Assembly: GCA_965223675.1 (NCBI GenBank) | Contig: OZ245013.1 | Span: forward strand, 3,968,001 to 4,032,000 | Reading direction: 5' to 3' | Origin: JAGQKC01 sp965223675 | GTDB taxonomy: Bacteria; Nitrospirota; Nitrospiria; Nitrospirales; UBA8639 | Length of the DNA: 64,000 bases | Shown: one piece after another, positions 49,351-57,526 of the stretch | Position numbering within the stretch: position 1 is the first letter of the stretch | Layout: every line of letters starts with the position of its first letter | Notes under the pieces: model-generated | The model's database searches: none | Seen by the model: the letters and a program-made list of their open reading frames with translations, nothing else | What the model was told of the DNA's origin: nothing | Program-made: the position numbers and the translations under genes

Positions 49351-51515
49351 TGGCTTCGATAAAAGAAATCGATGAACTGATTCAACAGGTTCAGACGTAT
49401 GATCCTGAAGCTGATGTAGAGACCTTACGTCGAGCCTATGAATTTTCCGCGCAAGCTCACGAAGGGCAAATGCGGCAATCCGGCGAACCGTACCTTCAAC
49501 ATCCATTAGCTGTTGCAAGTATTTTGGCGTTTTTAAAATTAGATGTGCCGGCTATCGTTGCCGGGCTGCTTCATGACACCGTTGAAGATACGGTCGCGAC
49601 CCATGATCAGTTGGAGGAAAATTTTGGCAAAGATGTGGCCAGACTGGTTGATGGGGTGACAAAGATTGGGCAGATCCCATTCAAATCGCATGAAGAAAAA
49701 CAAGCTGAGAATTTTCGAAAGATGGTGTTGTCCATGGCCGATGACATCCGCGTGGTCTTTATCAAACTCGCGGATCGTCTCCACAACATGGAAACCTTGG
49801 AGCATTTATCTGAAAGCAAACAGCGACAAATTGCCCAAGAGACTCTTGAGATTTATGCCCCCCTTGCCAATCGATTAGGCATTAGCTCTATCAAGCAAAA
49901 ACTTGAAGATTTATGTCTTCAGTACCTCAAACCGGATGCCTATGCCATGCTGAAGTTGCGTGTGGCAAAACGAGATGAGGAGCGACAGGAGTTTCTTGAG
50001 ACGCTCATCGATATGGCAAGGAAAGCCTTGGCAGAAGCCCATCTTCCTGGCGATATCCAAGGGAGGCCTAAACATCTCTACAGTATTTATCAAAAAATGG
50101 AACGACAATCCATTACGTTTGAAGAAGTGTATGACCTCACAGCTGTCAGGATCATTACCGATTCAAAGATGAATTGTTATGCCATTCTTGGGTTAATCCA
50201 TTCGCTATGGCCTCCGGTTCCTGGGCGTTTTAAAGATTATGTGGCTACGCCACGAGCCAATCTCTATCAATCTCTTCATACCACGGTCGCGGGTCCTCAA
50301 GGGGAGTACGTTGAGTTTCAAATTCGTACTGCAGAAATGCATCGTATCAATGAATATGGTGTGGCCTCACATTGGCGATATAAGGAACCGGGTGCCGTCA
50401 TCGGGAAAGATGAGAAAATCTTCAGTTGGCTCAGGCAGTTTGTCGAATGGCATAAAGATCTCTCTGATAATCGTCAATTCATGGACTCGGTCAAACTAGA
50501 CCTCTTTCATGATGTGGTGTTTGTCTTTACTCCACTAGGAGAAGTGAAGGAAATGCCCGTTGGCTCTACTCCCGTAGACTTTGCGTATGCGATACATACC
50601 GAAATAGGGGATCATTGTGTCGGCGCCAAGATTAACGGCAAGCTTGTTCCGCTACGCCACAGGTTGAATAGTGGGGATATGTTAGAAATCCTCACCTCTC
50701 CCTCCCAGGTCCCTCATAAAGGATGGCTGAAATTCGTTCGCACCTCACGCGCGAAAGCAAAGATTCGGCACTGGTTTAAGGTCGAAGAACATAATCGGGC
50801 GTTAGAGATTGGTCGTCGTCTATTAGAGCGAGAGTTTCGTCAGCATGGTCTCCCGACCGCTCAAACATTGAAATCCGATCGCCTTGCAGCGATTGCGAAA
50901 GACCGTGGCTTTGAAGTGGTTGATGAACTCATTCGGTTAGTCGGGTACGGGAGACTTTCGGCAAGCCAAATCATCAATCAACTTCAACCTCCTAGCCGTG
51001 TGGATCACGGTGACACGTCATCTAGAATTGCGGTGGGGAGCGAGAAGGCGACCTCAAAACAGCTCGAAAAATCCGTGAAAGTGAAAGGAGGAACAGATGT
51101 CCTGATGCAGCTTTCAAAATGCTGCAATCCTGTACCAGGAGATCCAATTATGGGGTACATTACGCGCGGTCGTGGGCTGAGCATTCACGCGGTAGGGTGT
51201 CCTAACCTTCGAGCGCTGGATTGGGATCATAATCGATTAGTTGAAGCTGATTGGGATTCTAGTATTGCGGGTACCCACTCCGTGAAAGTGTCGGTTTTGA
51301 CGTTAGATCGGACTGGAGTTCTGGCTGATATTTCTTCCGCTATTTCTGATTGCCAAGCGAATATTACGCGTGCAGAGATTTCTACGCGTGAAGATCGCAA
51401 GGCCGTGCTAGACTTCATTATTGAGATTACGAACACGCTTCATTTAGAGCGTATGCTCAAAGGGATTGAACTAGTAGAAGGAGTCATTAATGCGCGAAGA
51501 GTCAGGGGATGGTAA
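49344..51515 (+). CDS. Bifunctional (p)ppGpp synthetase/hydrolase RelA/SpoT
   Basis: Controls the stringent-response alarmone. The 723 residues contain an HD hydrolase (YLQHPLAVASILAFL with H53; LLHDTVEDTVATHDQL with H77, D78), a synthetase domain (RPKHLYSIYQKMERQSITFE; YDLTAVRIIT; YVATPRANLYQSLHTTVAGP), a TGS domain (VFVFTPLGEVKEMPVGSTPV), a Zn-finger/helical region (MQLSKCCNPVPGDPIMGYIT) and an ACT domain (VSVLTLDRTGVLADISSAIS). Both catalytic sites look intact, so the long Rel form makes and breaks (p)ppGpp. It overlaps recJ. Confidence 0.97.
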   Translation: MLMASIKEIDELIQQVQTYDPEADVETLRRAYEFSAQAHEGQMRQSGEPYLQHPLAVASILAFLKLDVPAIVAGLLHDTVEDTVATHDQLEENFGKDVARLVDGVTKIGQIPFKSHEEKQAENFRKMVLSMADDIRVVFIKLADRLHNMETLEHLSESKQRQIAQETLEIYAPLANRLGISSIKQKLEDLCLQYLKPDAYAMLKLRVAKRDEERQEFLETLIDMARKALAEAHLPGDIQGRPKHLYSIYQKMERQSITFEEVYDLTAVRIITDSKMNCYAILGLIHSLWPPVPGRFKDYVATPRANLYQSLHTTVAGPQGEYVEFQIRTAEMHRINEYGVASHWRYKEPGAVIGKDEKIFSWLRQFVEWHKDLSDNRQFMDSVKLDLFHDVVFVFTPLGEVKEMPVGSTPVDFAYAIHTEIGDHCVGAKINGKLVPLRHRLNSGDMLEILTSPSQVPHKGWLKFVRTSRAKAKIRHWFKVEEHNRALEIGRRLLEREFRQHGLPTAQTLKSDRLAAIAKDRGFEVVDELIRLVGYGRLSASQIINQLQPPSRVDHGDTSSRIAVGSEKATSKQLEKSVKVKGGTDVLMQLSKCCNPVPGDPIMGYITRGRGLSIHAVGCPNLRALDWDHNRLVEADWDSSIAGTHSVKVSVLTLDRTGVLADISSAISDCQANITRAEISTREDRKAVLDFIIEITNTLHLERMLKGIELVEGVINARRVRGW

Positions 51516-51552
51516 AAACTTGATTCAACAAGGAAAAGTCGTTGATTATTAA

Positions 51553-52050
51553 TTATTTAGGTAGTTTGATCGTTAAATGACTGCCTATGGTCATGTTGTA
51601 GTATTTCGCTAAGCCAGCACCGAGTTCAAGGACATACAACGCTTCTTTCAACGTGCGATATCGTGGACATCCTTCATCGGTTCTGGTGCATATTGGGACG
51701 TTTGATTCAATGTGCACGACTTTGCCTTCCTTATCCAACCATATAATATCTAAAGGCATTTTGGTATTTTTCATCCAAAAAGTCCAATGATCTAATTCTC
51801 TAAAGATAAAGAGCATGCCGTGATCTGTAGGCATGTTTTTTCTGAACATAAGACCCTGCGAGCGTTTGGCTGGTGTGTCTGCAATTTCAGCCGTAATAAC
51901 CGATTGTTGAGGAGTAATAATTTCTGCTAAAGCTCTGTTAGCTGGCTGATGACTATAGTCTTTTCCCCAGGTAGAAGATAGGAACAGTGAAAAAACAGTC
52001 AAAAAGATGAGTCCTATACCTTTGGTTGTGGTTGCATGTTTTTTAAGCAT
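51553..52050 (-). CDS. Exported DUF192 protein
   Basis: A 165-residue protein with a Sec signal peptide (hydrophobic run IGLIFLTVFSLFLSSTW) followed by a DUF192 domain: AEIADTPAKRSQGLMFRKNM, GMLFIFRELDHWTFWMKNTK, MPLDIIWLDKEGKVVHIE and YVLELGAGLAKYYNM. The domain is widespread and has no assigned reaction; it is convergent with relA/spoT, with only 37 bases between stops. Its role is unknown. Confidence 0.88.
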   Translation of the reverse strand: MLKKHATTTKGIGLIFLTVFSLFLSSTWGKDYSHQPANRALAEIITPQQSVITAEIADTPAKRSQGLMFRKNMPTDHGMLFIFRELDHWTFWMKNTKMPLDIIWLDKEGKVVHIESNVPICTRTDEGCPRYRTLKEALYVLELGAGLAKYYNMTIGSHLTIKLPK

Positions 52051-52450
52051 GAATATTTCCTGATCTTTGTCCCGTTTGAGACTATTGGGGTCGCGATCCT
52101 AGGGTGCACTAGGGATGTTGTCAAGTAGAGTATTGGCGTTCTGTGATTTACGTCTATATTGAAAACTTTGTAAGGTGTGTATTCCCAGAAACGAGCTTTT
52201 TTGTCATAAAGTCTTTTCTTGACGGAATATTCCAGTAACCGTATAATGAGTTCTTTACAAATTGGGCTATTGCTTTGCCTTGTGGCAATTGGGGGTCAGT
52301 TTTTGGCGGAGGTAAGGACCTCCTGTCGTGAATGTGTTCTTCTAAACTGTTAAAGCGGCAGGATCTTTTTCCGTGAACAAATGGCCAACATTCCCACCTC
52401 TATTGCAGTCTTTCCCTGTTGCGGGTTGTCGACCATTAGGAAATTATAAC
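52051..52450 (+). promoter_or_regulatory. Leader of the tRNA-tuf operon with a strong promoter
   Basis: An almost consensus promoter: TTGACG (52219-52224), 17 bases, TATAAT (52242-52247). The leader then contains TTGCC/GGCAA (52275-52279, 52284-52288) and GGAGGT/ACCTCC (52308-52313, 52318-52323) hairpins, each around four bases. No coding frame is seen. It drives tRNA-Tyr, -Gly, -Thr and tuf. Bases 52051-52218 hold nothing recognisable. Confidence 0.8.
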
Positions 52451-52535
52451 GGGCAGGTACCCAAGTGGACAACGGGGGCAGACTGTAAATCTGCTGCCAT
52501 CGGCTTCCAAGGTTCGAATCCTTGCCTGCCCACCA
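52451..52535 (+). tRNA. tRNA-Tyr (GTA)
   Basis: An 85-nt class II tRNA. Acceptor arms GGGCAGG and CCTGCCC pair perfectly, with A discriminator and encoded CCA. The anticodon stem-loop GCAGA-CTGTAAA-TCTGC has GTA. A long variable arm follows (CCATCGG region), as expected for Tyr, and the T-arm is AAGGTTCGAATCCTT. Confidence 0.96.
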
Positions 52536-52596
52536 TAAATCGCTTATGAAAAGAGATTGGTATAAGAACGATCGTGGTCAGAAATTTTTAGTTATA

Positions 52597-52671
52597 GCGG
52601 GCGTAGCTCAGTGGTAGAGTTCCAGCCTTCCAAGCTGGCTGTCGTGGGTTCAAATCCCATCGCCCGCTCCA
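52597..52671 (+). tRNA. tRNA-Gly (TCC)
   Basis: A 75-nt tRNA with GCGGGCG/CGCCCGC acceptor arms, discriminator T, encoded CCA, anticodon stem-loop CCAGC-CTTCCAA-GCTGG (anticodon TCC) and T-arm GTGGGTTCAAATCCCAT. Confidence 0.96.
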
Positions 52672-52772
52672 ATGCTGCGTGAGGCGTTAAACGTAAAGGT
52701 GTAAGACGTAAATAATATCTGTCGGTTGAGTTATCTTTTTACGTTTGATGGTTCACTTTGTACGGCAAGAGA

Positions 52773-52848
52773 GCCCACGTAGCTCAGTTGGTAGAGCACG
52801 TCCTTGGTAAGGACGAGGTCACGCGTTCGATCCGCGTCGTGGGCTCCA
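52773..52848 (+). tRNA. tRNA-Thr (GGT)
   Basis: A 76-nt tRNA with GCCCACG/CGTGGGC acceptor arms, discriminator T and encoded CCA. Anticodon stem-loop CGTCC-TTGGTAA-GGACG gives GGT. The tRNA-Tyr-Gly-Thr-tuf order is like the tufB operon of enterobacteria. Confidence 0.96.
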
Positions 52849-52932
52849 TTGATTTTTATAATGACAAGCAACCGTATTGTAAGTCGACACTCATAATTAA
52901 TTACCTGTTTAATAGACATTCTGGAGGCGCGG

Positions 52933-54138
52933 ATGGGGAAGGCGAAATTTGAGCGGAAGAAGCCGCATTTGAATGTGGGGACCGTGGGGCACGTGGACCA
53001 TGGGAAGACGACGCTCACCTCGGCATTGACGAAGGTGATGGGGGATCAAGGGATGGCGCAATATGTGGCCTATGATGACGTGGCGAAAGCCAGTGAGTCG
53101 CAGGGCCGGCGGGATCCCACGAAAATTCTGACGATTGCTATCTCGCACGTGGAATATGAGTCGCCGAATCGCCATTATGCGCATGTGGACTGTCCCGGGC
53201 ATGCGGACTATGTGAAGAACATGATCACGGGGGCGGCCCAAATGGATGGGGCGATTCTGGTGGTGTCCGCGGCCGATGGGCCGATGCCGCAGACGCGGGA
53301 GCATATTCTCTTGGCCCGGCAGGTGGGGGTGCCGTATATCGTGGTCTTTTTGAATAAAGCAGACAAGGTGGAAGATAAAGAATTGTTGGAGTTGGTGGAG
53401 TTGGAAGTGCGGGAATTGCTGAGTAAGTATGGGTTTCCAGGGGATGACGTGCCGATCGTAACGGGCTCGGCGATTAAAGCGATTGAGGGGGATCAGAGTG
53501 AGATCGGCGTGCCGTCAATCATGAAGTTGTTGGAGGCCGTGGATACGTATATTCCGACGCCGGAGCGGGCGATTGATAAGCCGTTTTTGATGCCGATAGA
53601 AGATGTGTTCACGATCAGCGGACGGGGTACGGTGGTGACGGGTCGTGTGGAGCGGGGGCAAGTGAAGGTGGGCGATGAAATCGAGATCGTGGGGCTCAAG
53701 GCGACCCAGAATACGGTGGTGACGGGGGTGGAGATGTTTCGGAAGGTGTTGGATGAGGGGCAGGCGGGGGATAACATTGGGGCGTTGCTCCGGGGGACGA
53801 AGAAGGAAGAAGTGGAGCGGGGGATGGTGTTGGCGAAGCCCAAGAGTATCACGCCGCATACGAAGTTCAAGGCGGAAGTGTATGTGTTAACGAAGGAAGA
53901 GGGGGGGCGGCACACGCCGTTTTTCAAGGGGTATCGGCCGCAGTTTTACTTCCGGACGACGGATGTGACAGGGATTGTGGAGTTAGAGGCGGGGGTGGAG
54001 ATGGTGATGCCGGGGGACAATGTGTCGTTTACGGGGGAGTTGATCGCGCCGATTGCGATGGAGCAGGGGTTACGGTTTGCGGTGCGCGAGGGCGGTCGGA
54101 CGGTGGGCGCCGGGGTCGTCACGGAAATCTTAGCTTGA
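52933..54138 (+). CDS. tuf: Elongation factor Tu
   Basis: GTPase that delivers aminoacyl-tRNA to the ribosome. The 401-residue protein has G1 GHVDHGKTT, the effector region RRDPTKILTIAISHVEYES, G3 DCPGHADYVKNMITGA, G4 NKADKVE and G5 GSAIKA, then domains 2-3 (VFTISGRGTVVTGRVERGQV; VRKVLDEGQ-type segments). GGAGG (52923-52927) precedes the ATG. Third codon positions are strongly G/C biased (GTG, CTG/TTG, GGG, CGG codons), in sharp contrast to rpoB and rplA. The flanking tRNA/rpmG order is normal, so replacement in place, for example by gene conversion, is possible. Confidence 0.97.
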   Translation: MGKAKFERKKPHLNVGTVGHVDHGKTTLTSALTKVMGDQGMAQYVAYDDVAKASESQGRRDPTKILTIAISHVEYESPNRHYAHVDCPGHADYVKNMITGAAQMDGAILVVSAADGPMPQTREHILLARQVGVPYIVVFLNKADKVEDKELLELVELEVRELLSKYGFPGDDVPIVTGSAIKAIEGDQSEIGVPSIMKLLEAVDTYIPTPERAIDKPFLMPIEDVFTISGRGTVVTGRVERGQVKVGDEIEIVGLKATQNTVVTGVEMFRKVLDEGQAGDNIGALLRGTKKEEVERGMVLAKPKSITPHTKFKAEVYVLTKEEGGRHTPFFKGYRPQFYFRTTDVTGIVELEAGVEMVMPGDNVSFTGELIAPIAMEQGLRFAVREGGRTVGAGVVTEILA

Positions 54139-54174
54139 ACCGAGTGTATTAATTTTGATCTGAGGTAATAACGT

Positions 54175-54324
54175 ATGAGAGTGATCATATCTTTGGCATG
54201 TGGGGAGTGTAAGCGACGAAATTATTCAACTATCAAAAATAAGAAGAACGACCCGGACCGACTAGAGCGGAAAAAGTTTTGTCGGTTTTGCCGAAAGCAT
54301 GTTCCTCATAAGGAAGTAAAGTAA
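54175..54324 (+). CDS. rpmG: 50S ribosomal protein L33
   Basis: A 49-residue large-subunit protein: MRVIISLACGECKRRNYST, KNDPDRLERKKFCRFCRKH and VPHKE. The two CxxC pairs (CGEC, CRFC) make the zinc-type (C+) form. Start ATG at 54175 with GAGGT upstream. Position between tuf and tRNA-Trp/secE is typical. Confidence 0.96.
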   Translation: MRVIISLACGECKRRNYSTIKNKKNDPDRLERKKFCRFCRKHVPHKEVK

Positions 54325-54396
54325 TGCGTAGTGAATGTGATGATTCACGTGCTAGCACTCCTCACTTCGTATTCATCGTTTCGCGATAGAGAAGTT

Positions 54397-54472
54397 AGGG
54401 GCATAGTGTCAACGGCTAGCACGTCGGTCTCCAAAACCGAAAGTCCGGGTTCGAATCCTGGTGCCCCTGCCA
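54397..54472 (+). tRNA. tRNA-Trp (CCA)
   Basis: A 76-nt tRNA: acceptor arms AGGGGCA/TGCCCCT, discriminator G, encoded CCA, anticodon stem-loop TCGGT-CTCCAAA-ACCGA with CCA, and T-arm CCGGGTTCGAATCCTGG. Between rpmG and secE, a common place for this tRNA. Confidence 0.96.
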
Positions 54473-54537
54473 TTTCTTGAGTATATGGAGTCGTAAAATC
54501 TATTCACGGTGAGAACAGAGTAATAAGGCGTTAAGTT

Positions 54538-54732
54538 GTGTTTAAAAAATGGTGGACATCGATAGTCGAGTTTCTGACAGATGTTAAGAGTGAATTAAAG
54601 AAGGTTTCCTACCCTACGAAGACTGAAACGATTGGTTCCACAACTGTGGTTTTGCTCTTCTGTGTCATCATGTCCATCTATTTATCACTTGCTGATTCGT
54701 TGTTGGTTTGGATAATCAGTAAAATTCTCTGA
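54538..54732 (+). CDS. secE: Preprotein translocase subunit SecE
   Basis: Essential membrane subunit of SecYEG. The 64-residue single-span form has the cytoplasmic amphipathic helix FLTDVKSELKKVSYPTKTET and the membrane helix TVVLLFCVIMSIYLSLADSL. Start GTG at 54538 with AAGGCG upstream. nusG follows after 17 bases, the usual secE-nusG pair. Confidence 0.94.
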   Translation: MFKKWWTSIVEFLTDVKSELKKVSYPTKTETIGSTTVVLLFCVIMSIYLSLADSLLVWIISKIL

Positions 54733-54749
54733 ATGAGGTCACAGTCGTC

Positions 54750-55286
54750 ATGCCGAAAAATTGGTATGTAATCCATACATATGCGGGGTATGAAGGTCGT
54801 GTGAAGACGAGCATCGTTGAGCGTGCTAATCAAATGGGTATGAGCGATGTGGTTGGCCAGGTCTTGGTTCCGACAGAAGACGTCGTTGAATTTAAAGATG
54901 GAAAACGTCGGGCTTCAAAGAGAAAGTTTTTCCCAGGTTACGTCTTATTAGAATCTGAAGGGTTATTAAGTGACGAAGCCGTGGTCATGATAAAGGAGAC
55001 TCCAAAGGTAACTGGTTTCGTTGGTGGAGGGATACGACCAATTCCTCTAGACCCTGGAGAGGCAGAAGCTCTCTTGGGGCAGCTGGAGTCAGGTATGACC
55101 GCTCCTAAGGAGACAGTTGATTTTGAAAAGGGAGATAGTGTTCGGATAATTGATGGGCCATTTCTCGGTTTTAACGGGTTAGTTGATGAAGTTGATGGTG
55201 ATCATTCGCGTGTAAAAGTCTTTGTAAGTATTTTTGGGCGATCGACTCCCGTTGAATTAGCGTTTTCTCAGGTTGAACGAGGTTGA
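54750..55286 (+). CDS. nusG: Transcription termination/antitermination factor NusG
   Basis: Binds RNA polymerase and couples it to Rho or the ribosome. The NGN domain includes NWYVIHTYAGYEGRVKTSIV, VPTEDVVEFKDGKRRASKRK, FFPGYVLLE and VTGFVGGG, and a KOW domain (DSVRIIDGPFLGFNGLVDEV) is at the C-terminus. The length of 178 residues is standard. In front of rplK. Confidence 0.97.
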   Translation: MPKNWYVIHTYAGYEGRVKTSIVERANQMGMSDVVGQVLVPTEDVVEFKDGKRRASKRKFFPGYVLLESEGLLSDEAVVMIKETPKVTGFVGGGIRPIPLDPGEAEALLGQLESGMTAPKETVDFEKGDSVRIIDGPFLGFNGLVDEVDGDHSRVKVFVSIFGRSTPVELAFSQVERG

Positions 55287-55330
55287 TTCTCAGTTTCCTT
55301 CAGATCATTAATTATTTCTAGGAATGTCTT

Positions 55331-55756
55331 ATGGCTAAAGAAGTGATGACTCAAATTAAGTTGCAAATTCCCGCTGGCAAGGCAAATCCGGCTCCTCCTG
55401 TTGGCCCCTCCTTAGGGCAACATGGAGTGAATATTATGGATTTCTGTAAGCAGTTTAATGCGAAGACGCAAAAGGAAGAAGGATCTATTATTCCGGTTGT
55501 CATTTCGGTTTACAAAGATCGAAGTTTTACCTTTATCACCAAAACACCACCAGCTTCTGATTTACTTAAAAAGGCCGCAGGCTTAATTAAAGGATCTGGG
55601 GTTCCTCATAAACAGAAGGTTGGAAAAATAACTCAAGCGCAACTAGAAGAGATTGCCAAACAAAAAGTTACTGATCTCAATGCTATGGATGTTGCCGGTG
55701 CGGCTAAAATCATTGCGGGAACAGCTCGGAGTATGGGCATTACGATCGAAGGGTAA
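55331..55756 (+). CDS. rplK: 50S ribosomal protein L11
   Basis: Large-subunit GTPase-centre protein, 141 residues: KLQIPAGKANPAPPVGPSLG, QHGVNIMDFCKQFNAKT, TFITKTPPASDLLKKAAG and the rRNA-binding C-terminus DLNAMDVAGAAKIIAGTARS. Full length. Followed by rplA after 46 bases. Confidence 0.98.
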   Translation: MAKEVMTQIKLQIPAGKANPAPPVGPSLGQHGVNIMDFCKQFNAKTQKEEGSIIPVVISVYKDRSFTFITKTPPASDLLKKAAGLIKGSGVPHKQKVGKITQAQLEEIAKQKVTDLNAMDVAGAAKIIAGTARSMGITIEG

Positions 55757-55802
55757 TAGTTCGATCGTTTAGAAGAATTAACTGAAGGAAGGATGGTGGG
55801 CG

Positions 55803-56495
55803 GTGAGTAAAAAATATAAAGCCGCAAGCGCTCAAGTAGAAGATAAATTATATGATCTTCCTGAAGCGAGTGCGTTGGTCAAGCAAATGGCCTTTGCGAA
55901 ATTTGATGAAACAGTTGAGTTGGCAATTCGATTGGGCGTTGATCCGAAGCGAGCAGATCAATTGGTGCGCGGAACCACTGTACTTCCTTATGGGACCGGA
56001 AAGAAGGTTCGTATCGTCGTTTTTGCCAAGGGAGAAAAAGAGCAGGAAGCTAAAGCTGCTGGGGCAGACTACGTCGGCGCGGATGATCTTCTGGAGAAAG
56101 TAAAGGGTGGTTGGTTGGACTTTGATTCTGCTATTGCGACACCTGACTTGATGGGAGCAGTCGGGAAGCTGGGTAAAGTTCTTGGTCCTCGAGGGCTCAT
56201 GCCAAACCCCAAGACGGGCACTGTGACTTTTGAGGTCGGAAAAGCCGTTGAAGAAATTCGAAAGGGACGTGTTGAATTTAAGGTGGATAAAGCTGGCATT
56301 GTCCATGTTCCAATCGGAAAAATTTCTTTCCAGAGTGACCAGATCAAAGATAATGCGTTAGCTGTTTTTGATTCCATCATGAAGGCAAAGCCAGCTTCAA
56401 GTAAGGGCAAATATGTGAAGACGGCATGGCTATCCAGTACGATGGGTCCTGGTGTGCCACTTGATAGTGTTGGTGTCGTACGTCAATTTGCATGA
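55803..56495 (+). CDS. rplA: 50S ribosomal protein L1
   Basis: Binds 23S rRNA at the E-site stalk and in many bacteria represses its own operon. The 230 residues include VELAIRLGVDPKRADQLVRG, VRIVVFAKGEKEQEAKAAGA, GPRGLMPNPKTGTVTFEVG and GVPLDSVGVVRQF near the end. Start GTG at 55803 with GGAAGG and TGGGCG upstream. Followed by the rplJ-rplL frame after 35 bases. Confidence 0.97.
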   Translation: MSKKYKAASAQVEDKLYDLPEASALVKQMAFAKFDETVELAIRLGVDPKRADQLVRGTTVLPYGTGKKVRIVVFAKGEKEQEAKAAGADYVGADDLLEKVKGGWLDFDSAIATPDLMGAVGKLGKVLGPRGLMPNPKTGTVTFEVGKAVEEIRKGRVEFKVDKAGIVHVPIGKISFQSDQIKDNALAVFDSIMKAKPASSKGKYVKTAWLSSTMGPGVPLDSVGVVRQFA

Positions 56496-56530
56496 TGTGA
56501 TGAGCAGATGTAAGGAAGCGAGAAAATTCG

Positions 56531-57475
56531 ATGAAAAAGACTGAAAAAGCAGATGTTGTGACGGAAATGCATGATCGGTTTCTTCAGGCTCGGATGGCCA
56601 TCGTGACGGAATGTTCGGGTATGCCGGTGAATCAGGTTGCGCAATTGCGAAGACAGCTTCGTGGGGCAGAAGCTCGAATGCACGTTGTAAAAAATACCTT
56701 GGCCAGTCGTGCTGCAGAAGGGACGCCATTATTGCCGGTTCGAGATTTGTTTGGCGGTCAGCTTGCACTTGTTATCGGGTATGATGACCCGGTTTTACCT
56801 GCCAAAGTCCTGAGGGACTTTATTAAGAGTGAACGGTGTGAAGAGAAATTGCGTGTCAAGGGTGGCGTGTTAGATGGGACTACTCTTGATGCTGGGCGTT
56901 TAGAAGCCGTTGCCGATCTGCCATCAAAGAACGAACTGTTGTCAATGCTCTTGTCCGCAGTGCAAGGACCTGTTCGTGGTTTTGTCGTCGCGCTGAATCA
57001 AATAGTCCGTGGATTTGTTGCGGTTGTAGCTGCAATACAAGAAAACAAAAGTCAGAAAGGAGAAGGAGAAATGTCTGCAACGGAATCAAAGTTATCAAAA
57101 GAAGACATCATTGATGGGGTGTCGAATATGAGTGTCCTTGAGCTGTCTGAATTAGTGAAAGCTCTCGAAGAGAAGTTCGGGGTCACAGCAGCTGCGCCAG
57201 TTGGTGTCGTTGCGGCTCCGGCCGCCGCCGGGGTGGGCGGGGCTGCTGCCGCTGAAGAAAAGACTTCCTTTGATGTCGTGCTTGGCAGTGCGCCAGCAGA
57301 TAAGAAGATTCAGGTCATTAAAGTGGTAAGGGAGATTACGGGGCTAGGACTAAAGGAGGCTAAGGATTTAGTCGAAGCCGCCCCCAAGCCTGTGAAGGAG
57401 GGTGTTTCAAAGGAAGAAGCCGATGGATTTCAAAAGAAACTTCAGGAGGTTGGTGCGACTGTAGAGGTCAAATAG
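56531..57475 (+). CDS. rplJ: Ribosomal protein L10 fused in frame to L7/L12
   Basis: One uninterrupted frame of 314 residues. Residues 1-180 are L10 (MKKTEKADVVTEMHDRFL, MHVVKNTLASRAAEGT, LRVKGGVLDGT and the L12-binding helix near LLSAVQGPVRGFVVALNQIV). Residues 181-314 are L7/L12 starting with the internal ATG at 57071. There is no stop codon between them (the join reads AIQENKSQKGEGEM). L10 normally ends at about 170-180 residues, so only the stop is absent. In known ribosomes L12 is present in several copies per L10, so the fusion alone could not supply the stalk; the internal start probably provides free L12. A lost stop through sequence error is the alternative. Confidence 0.9.
   Translation: MKKTEKADVVTEMHDRFLQARMAIVTECSGMPVNQVAQLRRQLRGAEARMHVVKNTLASRAAEGTPLLPVRDLFGGQLALVIGYDDPVLPAKVLRDFIKSERCEEKLRVKGGVLDGTTLDAGRLEAVADLPSKNELLSMLLSAVQGPVRGFVVALNQIVRGFVAVVAAIQENKSQKGEGEMSATESKLSKEDIIDGVSNMSVLELSELVKALEEKFGVTAAAPVGVVAAPAAAGVGGAAAAEEKTSFDVVLGSAPADKKIQVIKVVREITGLGLKEAKDLVEAAPKPVKEGVSKEEADGFQKKLQEVGATVEVK
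57071..57475 (+). CDS. rplL: 50S ribosomal protein L7/L12 (internal start in the L10 frame)
   Basis: L12 forms the flexible stalk that recruits translation GTPases. The 134-residue protein MSATESKLSKEDIIDG has an N-terminal dimerisation domain (MSVLELSELVKALEEKFGV), an Ala/Gly/Val-rich hinge and the globular C-terminal domain (EKTSFDVVLGSAPADKKIQV; GLGLKEAKDLVEAAPKPVKE). A strong ribosome-binding site AAAGGAGAAGGAG (57056-57068) precedes ATG 57071, in the same frame as rplJ with no stop between. The site implies that free L12 is made. rpoB follows after 51 bases. Confidence 0.93.
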   Translation: MSATESKLSKEDIIDGVSNMSVLELSELVKALEEKFGVTAAAPVGVVAAPAAAGVGGAAAAEEKTSFDVVLGSAPADKKIQVIKVVREITGLGLKEAKDLVEAAPKPVKEGVSKEEADGFQKKLQEVGATVEVK

Positions 57476-57526
57476 GGTCTAGACCTTTGGTGGTGATGAT
57501 ATGTTCATTTATTAAAGGAGCACCGA

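Noticed and set aside
53493..53927. Long antisense frames opposite tuf (144 and 114 codons)
   Set aside because: GC-rich codon bias in tuf removes antisense stops; the products look like Pro/His/Arg-rich shadow translations.
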